From IMG/VR virus record IMGVR_UViG_3300048032_000440, positions 1 through 26,583 of that record: DNA of 26,583 nucleotides, one strand, 5' to 3'. Source of the stretch: a virus. Under the pieces are notes generated by a model. It worked only from the letters and a program-made list of their open reading frames with translations, did not search any database and had not been told where the DNA came from. The position numbers and the translations under genes are program-made. Below, piece by piece: positions 6,651 through 12,713 of the stretch (positions are counted from its first letter, which is position 1; each line of letters begins with the position of its first letter).

Positions 6651-6668
6651 GGCGGGTTTGATCCCGCC
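6651..6668 (-). promoter_or_regulatory. Intergenic stem-loop before a ribosome site
   Basis: GGCGGG (6651-6656) pairs with CCCGCC (6663-6668) around 6 nt. It lies between the stop at 6677 and the GGAGG of the next gene. No T-tract follows, so it is more likely a transcript-stability or translation element than a terminator. Confidence 0.5.
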
Positions 6669-6676
6669 GTTTGCAA

Positions 6677-6835
6677 TTAAAACATATCCTCAGGATCAGT
6701 ATCATCAGCTACAACGCGAGGTGACATAATATCATCAAAAGCTTTAGCCGCTTCTTCGTAAGATGAATATATAATCCCTTGGTCTTTAGCTTCGCTCCAA
6801 AAATCTGCTAACGCTTCTTCATAATAGTTGGTCAT
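6677..6835 (-). CDS. Hypothetical small acidic protein
   Basis: 52 aa from the ATG at 6835, which has GGAGG 5 nt upstream; the open frame extends to 6880 but that includes the stem-loop between genes. Tyr/Glu/Ala-rich helix in the first 40 residues, then an Asp-rich end (ADDTDPEDMF). Unknown function. Confidence 0.6.
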   Translation of the reverse strand: MTNYYEEALADFWSEAKDQGIIYSSYEEAAKAFDDIMSPRVVADDTDPEDMF

Positions 6836-6853
6836 TTTTACCTCCAGTTTATT

Positions 6854-6891
6854 AGGACAGGTAAACGCTATTTTTGCCACTTAGCTGTCCT
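6854..6891 (-). promoter_or_regulatory. Intergenic stem-loop
   Basis: AGGACAG (6854-6860) and CTGTCCT (6885-6891) form a 7-bp stem with a 24-nt loop between the stop of the 6898-7155 gene and the ribosome site of the next. Confidence 0.4.
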
Positions 6892-6897
6892 TGATTT

Positions 6898-7155
6898 TTA
6901 AATTTCAGTTATGCGGCCATCAAAATCAAAAAATGCAACCTTCATTGGCACATATCCAACATCACCAATTCGGGGATCATCTGCGCGAGCAGATCCGCTG
7001 ATTTCGATTGTATATCCATCAAACATCGGGTGGTGAAATTCTGGGTGCATAATCGTTCCCTTTTCGATAATGCGGCCCTCAATGTAGCGGTCGGGGCGAC
7101 CAGCCATAGGCTCAAAGTCATAAGCGCGAATTTTTGTTCCGATTTCATAAGCCAT
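6898..7155 (-). CDS. Hypothetical phage protein, beta-rich
   Basis: 85 aa. GGAGG lies 9 nt before ATG. The sequence begins MAYEIGTKIRAYDFEPMAGR and includes a run of Gly, Asp, Tyr and Phe typical of a small beta barrel or SH3-like fold. Similar starts are common among phage and bacterial hypothetical proteins I recall, with no known function. Confidence 0.65.
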   Translation of the reverse strand: MAYEIGTKIRAYDFEPMAGRPDRYIEGRIIEKGTIMHPEFHHPMFDGYTIEISGSARADDPRIGDVGYVPMKVAFFDFDGRITEI

Positions 7156-7176
7156 TTATTTTTCCTCCATTTTAAA

Positions 7177-7425
7177 TTATGATTTGGCTAAGTCTGTTCC
7201 AAAGGCCAAGTTGATGCCGTAGGTCGCAGCATTGTGCGCGTAACGTGCGCGGTGGCCCGCAACGCTGGCTGGATGTTCTTTGGCAAGACTTTGATACCTC
7301 AGAGCTTCACCAGAGAAAAATTCAATGGCCTTTGATCCGTTGCCGCCAAAGTCTTTCATTTTAGCGTTGAACATTCTGCGGGCTTTTTCCCACTTGGTTT
7401 CATATCTTGGGTTTAGGCTTGGCAT
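7177..7425 (-). CDS. Hypothetical small basic protein
   Basis: 82 aa with strong GGAGG 7-8 nt upstream. Lys/Arg/Ala-rich and helical, with His and Arg in the C-terminal half (GHRARYAHNAAT). First gene downstream of the promoter at 7458-7506 and so the likely head of the operon running to 5111. Function unknown. Confidence 0.65.
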   Translation of the reverse strand: MPSLNPRYETKWEKARRMFNAKMKDFGGNGSKAIEFFSGEALRYQSLAKEHPASVAGHRARYAHNAATYGINLAFGTDLAKS

Positions 7426-7457
7426 TTGGTTTCCTCCTTTTTTCTTTGTATAATTAT

Positions 7458-7506
7458 CTTTTACGCTAATAAGAACATATCGTCAACAACTTATTTACAA
7501 TTATTT
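7458..7506 (-). promoter_or_regulatory. Cassette promoter with conserved upstream 14-bp element (site 1)
   Basis: Minus strand: -35 TTGACG (7481-7486), 17-bp spacer, -10 TAAAAG (7458-7463). Four bp upstream of the -35 lies the conserved element (plus-strand TTATTTACAATTAT at 7491-7504). Same design as at 8225, 20609, 21613 and 22532. Would drive the operon beginning at 7425. Confidence 0.7.
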
Positions 7507-7510
7507 AATT

Positions 7511-7693
7511 TTATTCATCATCAAGGGGGGCGGCGCAGGGGAAGCTTTCCCCGATTGCAATCATGCAATCAACCGCAGCAACCTTTGCATCTGAGAGGGT
7601 GGCATAGCTCTTGCCGCAGAGGCTTTCGTGGACGCGGCCAACAAAGATGAAGCGGCCAGATGGGGCTTTGATGATATGGGTTTTTTTAAACAT
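7511..7693 (-). CDS. Hypothetical small protein
   Basis: 60 aa with AGGAG before ATG. Mixed beta/alpha pattern with a basic N-terminus and two Cys (residues 26 and 43) plus a Cys near the end; end acidic (LDDE). It lies just upstream of the promoter at 7458-7506 and belongs to the operon starting at 8204. Unknown function. Confidence 0.6.
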   Translation of the reverse strand: MFKKTHIIKAPSGRFIFVGRVHESLCGKSYATLSDAKVAAVDCMIAIGESFPCAAPLDDE

Positions 7694-7714
7694 TTTTTTC
7701 TCCTGTTGGTTTGG

Positions 7715-7730
7715 GGCAGCTTATGCTGCC
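7715..7730 (-). promoter_or_regulatory. Stem-loop overlapping a stop codon
   Basis: GGCAGC (7715-7720) and GCTGCC (7725-7730) form a 6-bp stem with a 4-nt loop. The stem includes the stop of the upstream gene (7721-7723) and precedes the ribosome site of the next, so ribosome arrival at the stop would open it. Confidence 0.5.
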
Positions 7731-7975
7731 TTCCATGATTTGATTTCCTCCAGCCAAGTCATTGCTTCGTTGTAGGCGACAAGCTGGATTTCATCGGGCA
7801 AGACTGTAATTGGCAAGCCAAGCTCGATCAGCTTGGTGCGCTGCATTCCGACTTTGCGAACGCGGCACAAAAACGCCTTCTTGGCCTCTGCTTCTGTCTT
7901 AAATCCGCGCACAGAAAAACATCTCTGCTTTCCCTCTTTCGTGTTGAAAGCTCTGATTTCATAAATGGCAGTCAT
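7721..7975 (-). CDS. Hypothetical small protein
   Basis: 84 aa with GGAGG before ATG. An N-terminal beta hairpin-like part (TAIYEIRAFNTKEGKQRCFSV..F), then Ala/Glu/Lys helix, a Leu/Pro/Ile-rich middle and a Trp-containing helix at the end. The start resembles small phage proteins that pair a beta sheet with a helix, but no domain can be named. Confidence 0.65.
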   Translation of the reverse strand: MTAIYEIRAFNTKEGKQRCFSVRGFKTEAEAKKAFLCRVRKVGMQRTKLIELGLPITVLPDEIQLVAYNEAMTWLEEIKSWKAA

Positions 7976-7988
7976 ATCTTCCTCCTTT

Positions 7989-8204
7989 TTAAATTTTTGT
8001 TTCCAGAATTTCCAAAAGATCTTTGCGGCTATATCCGCGAGCGATGCGGCGATCCATTCCGTTTGAGGTGTCGCGGGCGATCCAATACATGCTTAACTTT
8101 TCGATCACGATGTTTTCGTTCCCAACAACACACCAATCAGCCGCCGCATTGCCAAGGCCGTTTCCGTTCCACTGGGCCGCTGCTATCTTTTTAAGCTTGA
8201 TCAT
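7989..8204 (-). CDS. Hypothetical small protein
   Basis: 71 aa from the ATG at 8204, with GAAGGAGG upstream. The frame continues to 8246, but that start would lie inside the promoter, so 8204 is preferred. It has a WNGNGLGNAAADWCVVGNEN stretch and a C-terminal basic helix. First gene of the 8204-7511 operon. Unknown function. Confidence 0.65.
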   Translation of the reverse strand: MIKLKKIAAAQWNGNGLGNAAADWCVVGNENIVIEKLSMYWIARDTSNGMDRRIARGYSRKDLLEILETKI

Positions 8205-8224
8205 TTCTTCCTCCTTCAAAATTA

Positions 8225-8272
8225 TATTTAGGGATCTGGATGCCATATGTCAATAATCTACTTACAAATAAT
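8225..8272 (-). promoter_or_regulatory. Cassette promoter with conserved upstream element (site 2)
   Basis: Minus strand: -35 TTGACA (8248-8253), 17-bp spacer, -10 TAAATA (8225-8230). The upstream element (plus-strand CTACTTACAAATAA, 8258-8271) is the most diverged of the five, but keeps the 4-bp distance from the -35. Back-to-back with the rusA promoter at 8281. Confidence 0.7.
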
Positions 8273-8280
8273 TGCACAAG

Positions 8281-8308
8281 TTGACAGATAATTTTCTATC
8301 GCTATGTT
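8281..8308 (+). promoter_or_regulatory. Promoter for rusA
   Basis: TTGACA (8281-8286), 16-bp spacer, TATGTT (8303-8308), 24 bp before the ATG at 8333. It is divergent from the minus-strand promoter at 8225-8272, with about 8 bp between the two control blocks. Confidence 0.6.
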
Positions 8309-8332
8309 TTTTAAAACAAAAATGGGGTTTTT

Positions 8333-8767
8333 ATGACTGTAAAAGAATGTGAATTTGTTGTTTCTGGGAACCCAGTTGGCAAGGGTCGGCCAAGGTTCAC
8401 GAAAACTGGGCGCGTTTATACCCCAGCAAAAACAAAAGAATACGAGACAAGGGTGCGAAATTCAGCTTGGGCTGAAATGGCAAAACAAAGGCTCAAGCCA
8501 TCTGAGAGGCGCATGAGCGTGATCGTCACATCATGTTTCGAAATTCCGAAATCGTATAACAAGAAACAGGTTCTTGAATGTCAGGCGGGAGTTCAAATTC
8601 CAAAGCGTGTTGATGTGGACAATTTAATCAAATCAATCCTTGATGGATGCAATGGTATTGTTTGGCATGATGATCACCAAGTTTGGCACGTTTCAGCGTT
8701 CAAGCGATATGTTGATGTCGATCAGGAACCGCATACCAGAGTTAAAATTCAGTGGGATCAGGGGTAG
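8333..8767 (+). CDS. rusA: RusA-family Holliday junction resolvase
   Basis: 144 aa, the normal RusA length (PF05866). RusA is a dimeric, metal-dependent endonuclease that cuts four-way DNA junctions during phage recombination and packaging clean-up. Conserved blocks: GKGRPRFTKTGRVYTP (16-31) and DVDNLIKSILDGCNGIVWHDD (94-114), which supplies the acidic metal ligands D94, D96 and D113/D114 and the basic K100. It is alone on the plus strand between minus-strand operons, with its own promoter, and its last 26 bases overlap the end of the convergent HNH gene. Confidence 0.93.
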   Translation: MTVKECEFVVSGNPVGKGRPRFTKTGRVYTPAKTKEYETRVRNSAWAEMAKQRLKPSERRMSVIVTSCFEIPKSYNKKQVLECQAGVQIPKRVDVDNLIKSILDGCNGIVWHDDHQVWHVSAFKRYVDVDQEPHTRVKIQWDQG

Positions 8768-9074
8768 AATAAGACCAATCGGGGCCATAGGTTTCACGCC
8801 AAAGTTTTGGCTCCCTGTGGAGCGCGATCTTGCTTGTGTCAAACATTCCTTGATGGTGGCCCTCGCAAAGTGGAATTGACTTTGTATCCGCTACTTTATG
8901 AGTTCCAAACCTGTCGTGAATTGGATGGTGGGCTTGCGTGGGGCTTTGTTGCACCTCTCCGAAGCGCTCACAGACGCAGCAATTTTGCTGCCTTATCCAC
9001 ATCAGAAAACTAATGTCTTTTTTATTCTTTTGTTTCTTCAACCCCATCGGGGGCTTTTTCATCAGGTTTGACAT
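8742..9074 (-). CDS. HNH nuclease, Ref-like (RecA-dependent nuclease family)
   Basis: About 110 aa from the ATG at 9074, chosen because AAGGA lies 5 nt upstream; the frame is open to 9143 but the extra part is in the overlapped zinc-ribbon gene. Residues pair as a zinc-held beta-beta-alpha nuclease: QNCCVCERFG, then QAHHPIHD, then SIPLCEGHHQGMF. Order and spacing (CxxC, HH, C..HH) resemble P1 Ref-type RecA-dependent nucleases and phage HNH proteins. A role in processing recombination intermediates fits neighbours RusA, Erf and SSB. It converges with rusA, sharing 26 bp. Confidence 0.75.
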   Translation of the reverse strand: MSNLMKKPPMGLKKQKNKKDISFLMWIRQQNCCVCERFGEVQQSPTQAHHPIHDRFGTHKVADTKSIPLCEGHHQGMFDTSKIALHREPKLWRETYGPDWSYSTPDPTEF

Positions 9075-9171
9075 CATTGTCCTTTGAGTTGCTGTGCTTG
9101 CAGTTTTCTTTCGGAGCAGCCCCACATTTTCTGCAAGGCTCATTCAAGGATCTGAGCGGGTGGGTGGTCAC
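9022..9171 (-). CDS. 49-aa zinc-ribbon-like protein
   Basis: GTG start at 9171 in a GTGA overlap with the previous stop; TAA at 9022-9024. Residues 12-26 read PCRKCGAAPKENCKH, a plausible CxxC...CxH metal site, and the rest is a polar Lys/Asp/Glu tail. The 4-bp overlap and the Cys/His motif make it convincing despite its size. Its end overlaps the start of the HNH gene by about 50 bp. Possibly a small partner in the recombination operon; no family recognised. Confidence 0.65.
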   Translation of the reverse strand: MTTHPLRSLNEPCRKCGAAPKENCKHSNSKDNDVKPDEKAPDGVEETKE

Positions 9172-9578
9172 TTCAATAGCTCCATTGGATCTTGACCGAT
9201 TGCCTCGGCCAGTTTCATCATAGCGGTTTCAAAATAAACATTGAAATCTTGCTGGTTCATTTTGGACATAGCGATGCTGTCGGGAACGTAAAAAATCGCT
9301 CCTGTGATTTCGCTGATAACCCGTTGATGATACCCGCAGATCATTTTTAGTTCTTTGTGTAAGTGATCAGAGGTTGCCCACTTTCCTGTTGATCGAACAA
9401 CAGCCCCAAGGATTGACCAATAAAGTTTGTGATGCTCTGGGGATCTTTGAGAAACTTCTGCAAGATCAAAAATTTGATTGTTTGGAAATTCTGATAACCG
9501 CTGCGCGTCATAAGACGTTACGGGCTGAAATTGCCCATCCTTTAAAACAACGGTTATCTTGGGTTTTTCGCTTGCCAT
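9168..9578 (-). CDS. Phage recombination-region protein, possibly NinB/DUF1367-type
   Basis: 136 aa from the ATG at 9578, which overlaps the upstream stop (TAATG); the frame is open to 9623 but the extra part overlaps the winged-helix gene. SPEHHKLYWSILGAVVRSTG (about residues 47-66) followed by LHKELKMICGY resembles phage proteins of the ninB/DUF1367 kind, which cluster with replication and recombination genes. A C-terminal helix contains FNVYFETAMMKLAEAIG. The label is a pattern match with moderate certainty. It may bind ssDNA, as known for NinB. Confidence 0.5.
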   Translation of the reverse strand: MASEKPKITVVLKDGQFQPVTSYDAQRLSEFPNNQIFDLAEVSQRSPEHHKLYWSILGAVVRSTGKWATSDHLHKELKMICGYHQRVISEITGAIFYVPDSIAMSKMNQQDFNVYFETAMMKLAEAIGQDPMELLK

Positions 9579-9871
9579 TATTTTTCTTTGACGATCTTCC
9601 AGATGGTGATGGAAGTTCCCCATTTGCCAATCGCTTTCTTTCCGCTGTCGGCAATAAAGCCAGAGTTTTTGAGTTCCGTTATTCTAGGCTTTACTGAAAT
9701 TTCTGCGCGGTTCATGATTTCAGAAACTTGCTCGGCACTTAATTCTTTGCGCTCGCGGAAAAGTTCCAACACCTGTTCCCGAATGGTGATTTTGCCTTTG
9801 CTGTTAAAGCTCGCGGCTTCCTTGCTCGCATTATTATTTTGATAGCCAATTTTTTCATCAGTGTATGGCAT
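9578..9871 (-). CDS. Winged-helix protein
   Basis: 97 aa with GGAGG upstream. Residues 28-80 form a compact winged helix: TIREQVLELFRERKELSAEQ, a recognition-helix region ISVKPRITELKNSGFI, and a wing GKKAIGKWGTSITIWKI. This resembles phage HTH proteins used in regulation or DNA replication. It opens the group of genes between SSB and the Ref-like nuclease. Target unknown. Confidence 0.7.
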   Translation of the reverse strand: MPYTDEKIGYQNNNASKEAASFNSKGKITIREQVLELFRERKELSAEQVSEIMNRAEISVKPRITELKNSGFIADSGKKAIGKWGTSITIWKIVKEK

Positions 9872-9891
9872 TTTTATTCCTCCAATTTATT

Positions 9892-9914
9892 GGCGGCGAG
9901 ACAGCCCCGCCGCC
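9892..9914 (-). promoter_or_regulatory. GC-rich intergenic stem-loop
   Basis: GGCGGCG (9892-9898) pairs with CGCCGCC (9908-9914) around 9 nt. It lies between the stop of the 9923 gene and the GGAGG of the winged-helix gene. No T-tract, so a stability or translation element is more likely than a terminator. Confidence 0.55.
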
Positions 9915-9922
9915 TTCTTAAT

Positions 9923-10420
9923 TTAGCCGCCAAATAGGCCAGATGATTGTTTCTTTTTTATTGGAAACCCAATAATGCCAGTTCCAACTTGAACCTCATC
10001 ATCTTCGTAATTTCTACGATCAGCAAAATGGTCAATCATCCACTCTTTTACTTGAGTTGTTTTAAGCAAACCTCGCCCATATGAACCCTTCATATCGGTA
10101 GAGTTTTTACTGCTTTTTGTGCTTAAAAGAGCGTAGCCTTCGGATGCCGCTCTAAGAACCAAAAACTCTTGACCATCTGCGCGCTTTGCAAGTTGGAATA
10201 TAAGCCTATCACCAACAGTTATCTTTGCTCGCTTCAAAAGGGGTGCGCTTATGTAGCAAGTCAATGCTGGCGATTTCCCGCTTTGAAGCTTAACCGTTGA
10301 CCCTGTTCTTCTTTCAGAGATTGGCAATATTTCGTCTATGATTTCAAAATCCATTTTTCCATCCACTTTCGGAGTTATTTTTTTTGCGGGTGATGATTTT
10401 CTAAAAAGGAATTTCATCAT
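9923..10420 (-). CDS. Hypothetical protein downstream of SSB
   Basis: 165 aa from the ATG at 10420, which overlaps the ssb end by 20 nt; an in-frame ATG at 10354 has a better ribosome site (GGATGGA) and would give 143 aa. The middle (about residues 40-100) looks beta-rich with Leu/Val/Ile and Gly. The C-terminal part contains Lys-rich stretches and ends FGG after a KKKQSSG run. Position suggests a role in DNA replication or recombination, but no domain is recognised. Confidence 0.6.
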   Translation of the reverse strand: MMKFLFRKSSPAKKITPKVDGKMDFEIIDEILPISERRTGSTVKLQSGKSPALTCYISAPLLKRAKITVGDRLIFQLAKRADGQEFLVLRAASEGYALLSTKSSKNSTDMKGSYGRGLLKTTQVKEWMIDHFADRRNYEDDEVQVGTGIIGFPIKKKQSSGLFGG

Positions 10421-10778
10421 CTTGGTAATCAGAGTTTCCGCTTACCCCTGATCCTTGATTGTTATTTTGCCCTCCTTCTTGTGATTTGGACTGCCCTTGA
10501 AGCGTCACTTCTGAAACTTCAATTTCCATATAGGTTTTCCCCTCATATTCGCGGGTATCAAATGACCCACTAACACAAACAGAAGTTCCCTTTTTGATGT
10601 AGGATGAGAGGCGTTCCCCCCTCACCCCCCACATTGAACAGTTGAACCAGATGGTGTGTTCATTTTCACCCCAGCCCGCTTTGACCGCGACTGAAAATCC
10701 AAGAACACTTTTACCCGTCTGGGTCTGTCGGATAGTGCTGTCTTGACCAACATTACCCGCAATGGTGATATTTCTCAT
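10401..10778 (-). CDS. ssb: Single-stranded DNA-binding protein
   Basis: 125 aa, a short SSB. The OB-fold N-terminus runs over residues 1-95 (start MRNITIAGNVGQDS.IRQTQTGK, then FSVAVKAGW, WFNCSMWG, and VCVSGSFDTREYEGKTYMEIEV). A Gln/Gly/Asn/Ser-rich linker follows, then the acidic tip DDEIPF, the docking tail used to recruit partner enzymes. SSB coats ssDNA in replication and recombination. It follows Erf in the leftward operon and its start directly abuts the stop of the upstream gene. Confidence 0.95.
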   Translation of the reverse strand: MRNITIAGNVGQDSTIRQTQTGKSVLGFSVAVKAGWGENEHTIWFNCSMWGVRGERLSSYIKKGTSVCVSGSFDTREYEGKTYMEIEVSEVTLQGQSKSQEGGQNNNQGSGVSGNSDYQDDEIPF

Positions 10779-11003
10779 TTATTGGGTTCTCCAAATTCTG
10801 ACTTCACCGCCTTCAACTTCGCGCTTGGCAACCGACATATTTAGCCGCCGCGCTGTTTGATAAAGTGAATTAAACTTCACCTGATCCGTTGCAATGAAGC
10901 TGTCGCCAACTTCCATTTGCTCAAGAATTTTGACCATTGCCCCTGATCTTTTGGCTTCGGGCATTGGAATACCTTTTTCGATTTGAACATTTACTTCTTT
11001 CAT
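10779..11003 (-). CDS. Hypothetical small protein between erf and ssb
   Basis: 74 aa with AGGAG before ATG. The pattern IEKGIPMPEAKRSG near the N-terminus and VGDSFIATD with a Trp-Arg end (VRIWRTQ) recur in small phage proteins near ssb genes, as I recall them, but no function is established. It may bind DNA or a replication protein. Its stop touches the ssb start and it begins 3 nt after the erf stop. Confidence 0.65.
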   Translation of the reverse strand: MKEVNVQIEKGIPMPEAKRSGAMVKILEQMEVGDSFIATDQVKFNSLYQTARRLNMSVAKREVEGGEVRIWRTQ

Positions 11004-11006
11004 GGC

Positions 11007-11588
11007 TTATTCTCCTATCGCCAGTTTAAGTGCTTGACGCACCTCCAAGCCTTTTGGCTTGTCCATTTGCTCCAAAGCAAAAATCTTGCTTTCAAGCTCA
11101 TTCTCCTTATCCCGCAGCAATTCGGGATTTTTTGATTTGATCCACGAAATCATCCCATCACGCATTTGAGATGCGTTGGGCTTTTCCTGTGGCTTCTTCG
11201 CGGGTGGGTTTGATGCCTTGTTGCCATCATCATCACTTGCATCTTCATCAGGCTCTATCCCAGCCAGCCCCAGAAGCCCGTAACGCTTTGCGTAGGTCAT
11301 GGCGCTCCCAAAGCCTTGCATATTGTTTTTGTCGATTATTAAATAAACGCGGCTTTCAAAGCTTTGACCCGTGACATGATGAAAAGACGTTTCGACAAAA
11401 TGACCAAGATCATCTTTGCCAGCACGTTGCACTAGAGCGAAGCCATTGGCTTGCAGGGCGGGCATTACAGCCTTGAAAACAGATTGAAGGCTCGCATACT
11501 TATTTTTGAAATGAGGGTTCACACTGTCCTTGTGTGGCGTTCCCATTTCATCTTGTGCCTTGATTAAAGATTTTATTGCTTCGCTCAT
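11007..11588 (-). CDS. erf: Erf-family ssDNA annealing recombinase
   Basis: 193 aa. The Erf core (PF04404) is clear: KDSVNPHFKNKYASLQSVF (20-38), PALQANGFALVQR, GHFVETSFHHVTGQSF, and MQGFGSAMTYAKRYGLLGLAGI, ending in an acidic DEDASDDDGN stretch. Erf proteins anneal complementary ssDNA for phage recombination and genome circularisation. A charged linker (residues 120-150) and a helical C-terminal part follow. It sits between Gp157 and SSB, a common arrangement; the start overlaps the Gp157 stop by one base (TAATG). Confidence 0.93.
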   Translation of the reverse strand: MSEAIKSLIKAQDEMGTPHKDSVNPHFKNKYASLQSVFKAVMPALQANGFALVQRAGKDDLGHFVETSFHHVTGQSFESRVYLIIDKNNMQGFGSAMTYAKRYGLLGLAGIEPDEDASDDDGNKASNPPAKKPQEKPNASQMRDGMISWIKSKNPELLRDKENELESKIFALEQMDKPKGLEVRQALKLAIGE

Positions 11589-12070
11589 TATTTCATCCTC
11601 ACTGAAATGGTTGATGGGCCAGTTTCTAGGCTTGCGCCCTCTATTTTTTCACCAGCTAAAAGTTGTTTTTTTATTTCCGCTTTATCGGGCGTTCTCGTGA
11701 CCTTACAAAGCTGGGAAGGAATTTCTTCGGGGTTGGTGATCACAACCCGCTCTGACCCATCACGAAGCGACACAGTGGCTAGAGCGTGCGGTATTTTCTT
11801 CTGACCCGTTACGGCAAGGATTGACTGCAAACCTCTCTTAATGCTGTCTTTTCGATATTTCACAATATCCCGACGATCACTGTAAATTTTTATCAGGTAA
11901 GAAAGCTTTTCAATATCACCATCTGCGGCGTTTAAATCTTCAAGAGCAGATCCGACAAGATCCAAAACATCTGTTTCGCCGTGAAGCGTATCCCAGAATG
12001 TATCTAAATCCTCAGAATAAGGCTCAAGGATTTCCGAAACCATTCGGATGGCATTGGCGTCCATTCTCAT
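11588..12070 (-). CDS. Gp157-family siphovirus protein
   Basis: 160 aa. It fits Siphovirus Gp157 (PF05565): SEDLDTFWDTLHGETD near the N-terminus, a long helical stretch with DRRDIVKYRKDSIKRGLQS, then the beta part IPHALATVSLRDG, PDKAEIKKQLLAGEKIEGA and a short C-terminal strand. Members are found with recombination genes (Erf, SSB) and, in S. thermophilus, were linked to phage resistance; molecular function is not settled. The start overlaps the upstream stop (ATGA). Confidence 0.85.
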   Translation of the reverse strand: MRMDANAIRMVSEILEPYSEDLDTFWDTLHGETDVLDLVGSALEDLNAADGDIEKLSYLIKIYSDRRDIVKYRKDSIKRGLQSILAVTGQKKIPHALATVSLRDGSERVVITNPEEIPSQLCKVTRTPDKAEIKKQLLAGEKIEGASLETGPSTISVRMK

Positions 12071-12303
12071 GACTGCACCGTCATCATTGGCGATGTATCG
12101 GCGGCAACGTCAGCGTCATACTGCTTGCAAGCCTTATCAATGGCTGCATCTATAATTCTCCCTGCGAAAACAGGAAAAGAACTTTCAAGATATTCCGTGT
12201 GACTGATTTGATCAGCGTCAGCTTTCTTCATCAGGTCGAGCGTATTTTCTAATATGGCGGCTGCAATGGCCGCTTTAATAGCGACAGGGGTAGGGTGTGA
12301 CAT
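12067..12303 (-). CDS. Hypothetical small helical protein
   Basis: 78 aa from the ATG at 12303, chosen for GGAGA 6 nt upstream; two upstream in-frame ATG or GTG codons are possible but lack a ribosome site. Ala/Ile/Asp-rich helix. First gene of the leftward recombination operon and so directly downstream of the control region. Unknown function. Confidence 0.6.
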   Translation of the reverse strand: MSHPTPVAIKAAIAAAILENTLDLMKKADADQISHTEYLESSFPVFAGRIIDAAIDKACKQYDADVAADTSPMMTVQS

Positions 12304-12419
12304 TTTTTTCTCCATTTTTATTATCACCAATTTAATTCCTGTTTTTTTAAATACAAGCCCCTTTTTAATTTTATTTTTTGTAATTCATTTTTGAATAAGG
12401 TTATGTATCTCCACAAGAA

Positions 12420-12447
12420 CTCTTGAGACGCTATGGTATCTCTTGAA
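12420..12447. repeat. Short direct repeat CTCTTGA, 20-bp spacing
   Basis: CTCTTGA at 12420-12426 and again at 12440-12446, about two helical turns apart, inside the leader of the leftward operon. Possible binding sites of a regulator; short enough to be chance. Confidence 0.35.
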
Positions 12448-12480
12448 CATATATGAAACAAAATAGATCTCTCTACATAC

Positions 12481-12512
12481 AGTATAACCCAGATGGATCT
12501 ATGTAGATCCAT
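12481..12512 (-). promoter_or_regulatory. Palindromic operator at a likely leftward promoter
   Basis: ATGGATCTATGTAGATCCAT (12493-12512) has 9-bp perfect arms. On the minus strand a -10-like TATACT (12481-12486) lies 6 bp downstream, which places the palindrome over the -35 region. No good TTGACA is present, so an activator or repressor acting through this site is plausible for the recombination operon. Confidence 0.5.
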
Positions 12513-12575
12513 AACTTGACGTACCACATATAGAGTAATGGAAAATTGAAACTCATTTTTCCACATTTGCTCAAG

Positions 12576-12604
12576 TTGACATCGGCGTTTTTTTGAAATA
12601 AAAG
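12576..12604 (+). promoter_or_regulatory. Promoter for the replication operon
   Basis: TTGACA (12576-12581), 17-bp spacer, TAAAAG (12599-12604). A transcript from here would carry both stem-loops at 12611-12691 as its 5' leader before the initiator gene. Confidence 0.65.
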
Positions 12605-12610
12605 AAAAAA

Positions 12611-12691
12611 GGCGCTGATTAAAAAACCAGCGCCAAGTAAAAATGGAGGAAGGATGTGTCACACCCTAGCCGCAAGGTAGGGCATCCTTCC
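12611..12691 (+). ncRNA. Structured leader: two stem-loops before the initiator gene
   Basis: Hairpin A: GGCGCTG (12611-12617) pairs with CAGCGCC (12628-12634), 10-nt loop. Hairpin B: GGAAGGATG (12648-12656) pairs with CATCCTTCC (12683-12691); inside, CCCTA (12664-12668) pairs with TAGGG (12678-12682), then CC/GG closes a GCAA tetraloop, with one bulged G and a one-sided 7-nt bulge TGTCACA. The fold ends 10 bp before the GGAGG of the initiator start. On the minus strand hairpin A is followed by TTTTTT, a terminator shape, so an antisense RNA is a second possibility. No known riboswitch class recognised. Confidence 0.5.
12643..12669 (+). other. Possible 8-codon leader peptide
   Basis: ATG at 12643 opens an 8-codon frame (MEEGCVTP) ending with TAG inside hairpin B. 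Translation would melt the hairpin's base. It has no clear ribosome site, so this is a weak suggestion. Confidence 0.2.
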
Positions 12692-12713
12692 AATTAAATC
12701 AATGGAGGATAAA

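Larger units (their letters stand above)
12304..12713. other. Gene-free control region between divergent operons
   Basis: About 410 bp separating the leftward recombination operon (starting 12303) from the rightward replication genes (starting 12714). It is AT-rich and holds short direct repeats, a 20-bp palindrome, likely promoters in both directions and two stem-loops; each is listed separately. The open frame on the minus strand across 12324-12662 is low-complexity and lies over these signals, so I do not call it a gene. Confidence 0.7.

Noticed and set aside
8993-9001. Perfect DnaA box TTATCCACA
   Set aside because: Single copy inside the HNH coding sequence, far from the iterons and without an AT-rich stretch; expected by chance about 0.2 times in a window this size.
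8807-9013. 68-aa plus-strand open frame after rusA
   Set aside because: Antisense to the Ref-like nuclease with no ribosome site.
12324-12662. 112-aa minus-strand open frame across the control region
   Set aside because: Low-complexity translation lying over the palindrome, promoters and hairpin; no ribosome site and no protein-like pattern.
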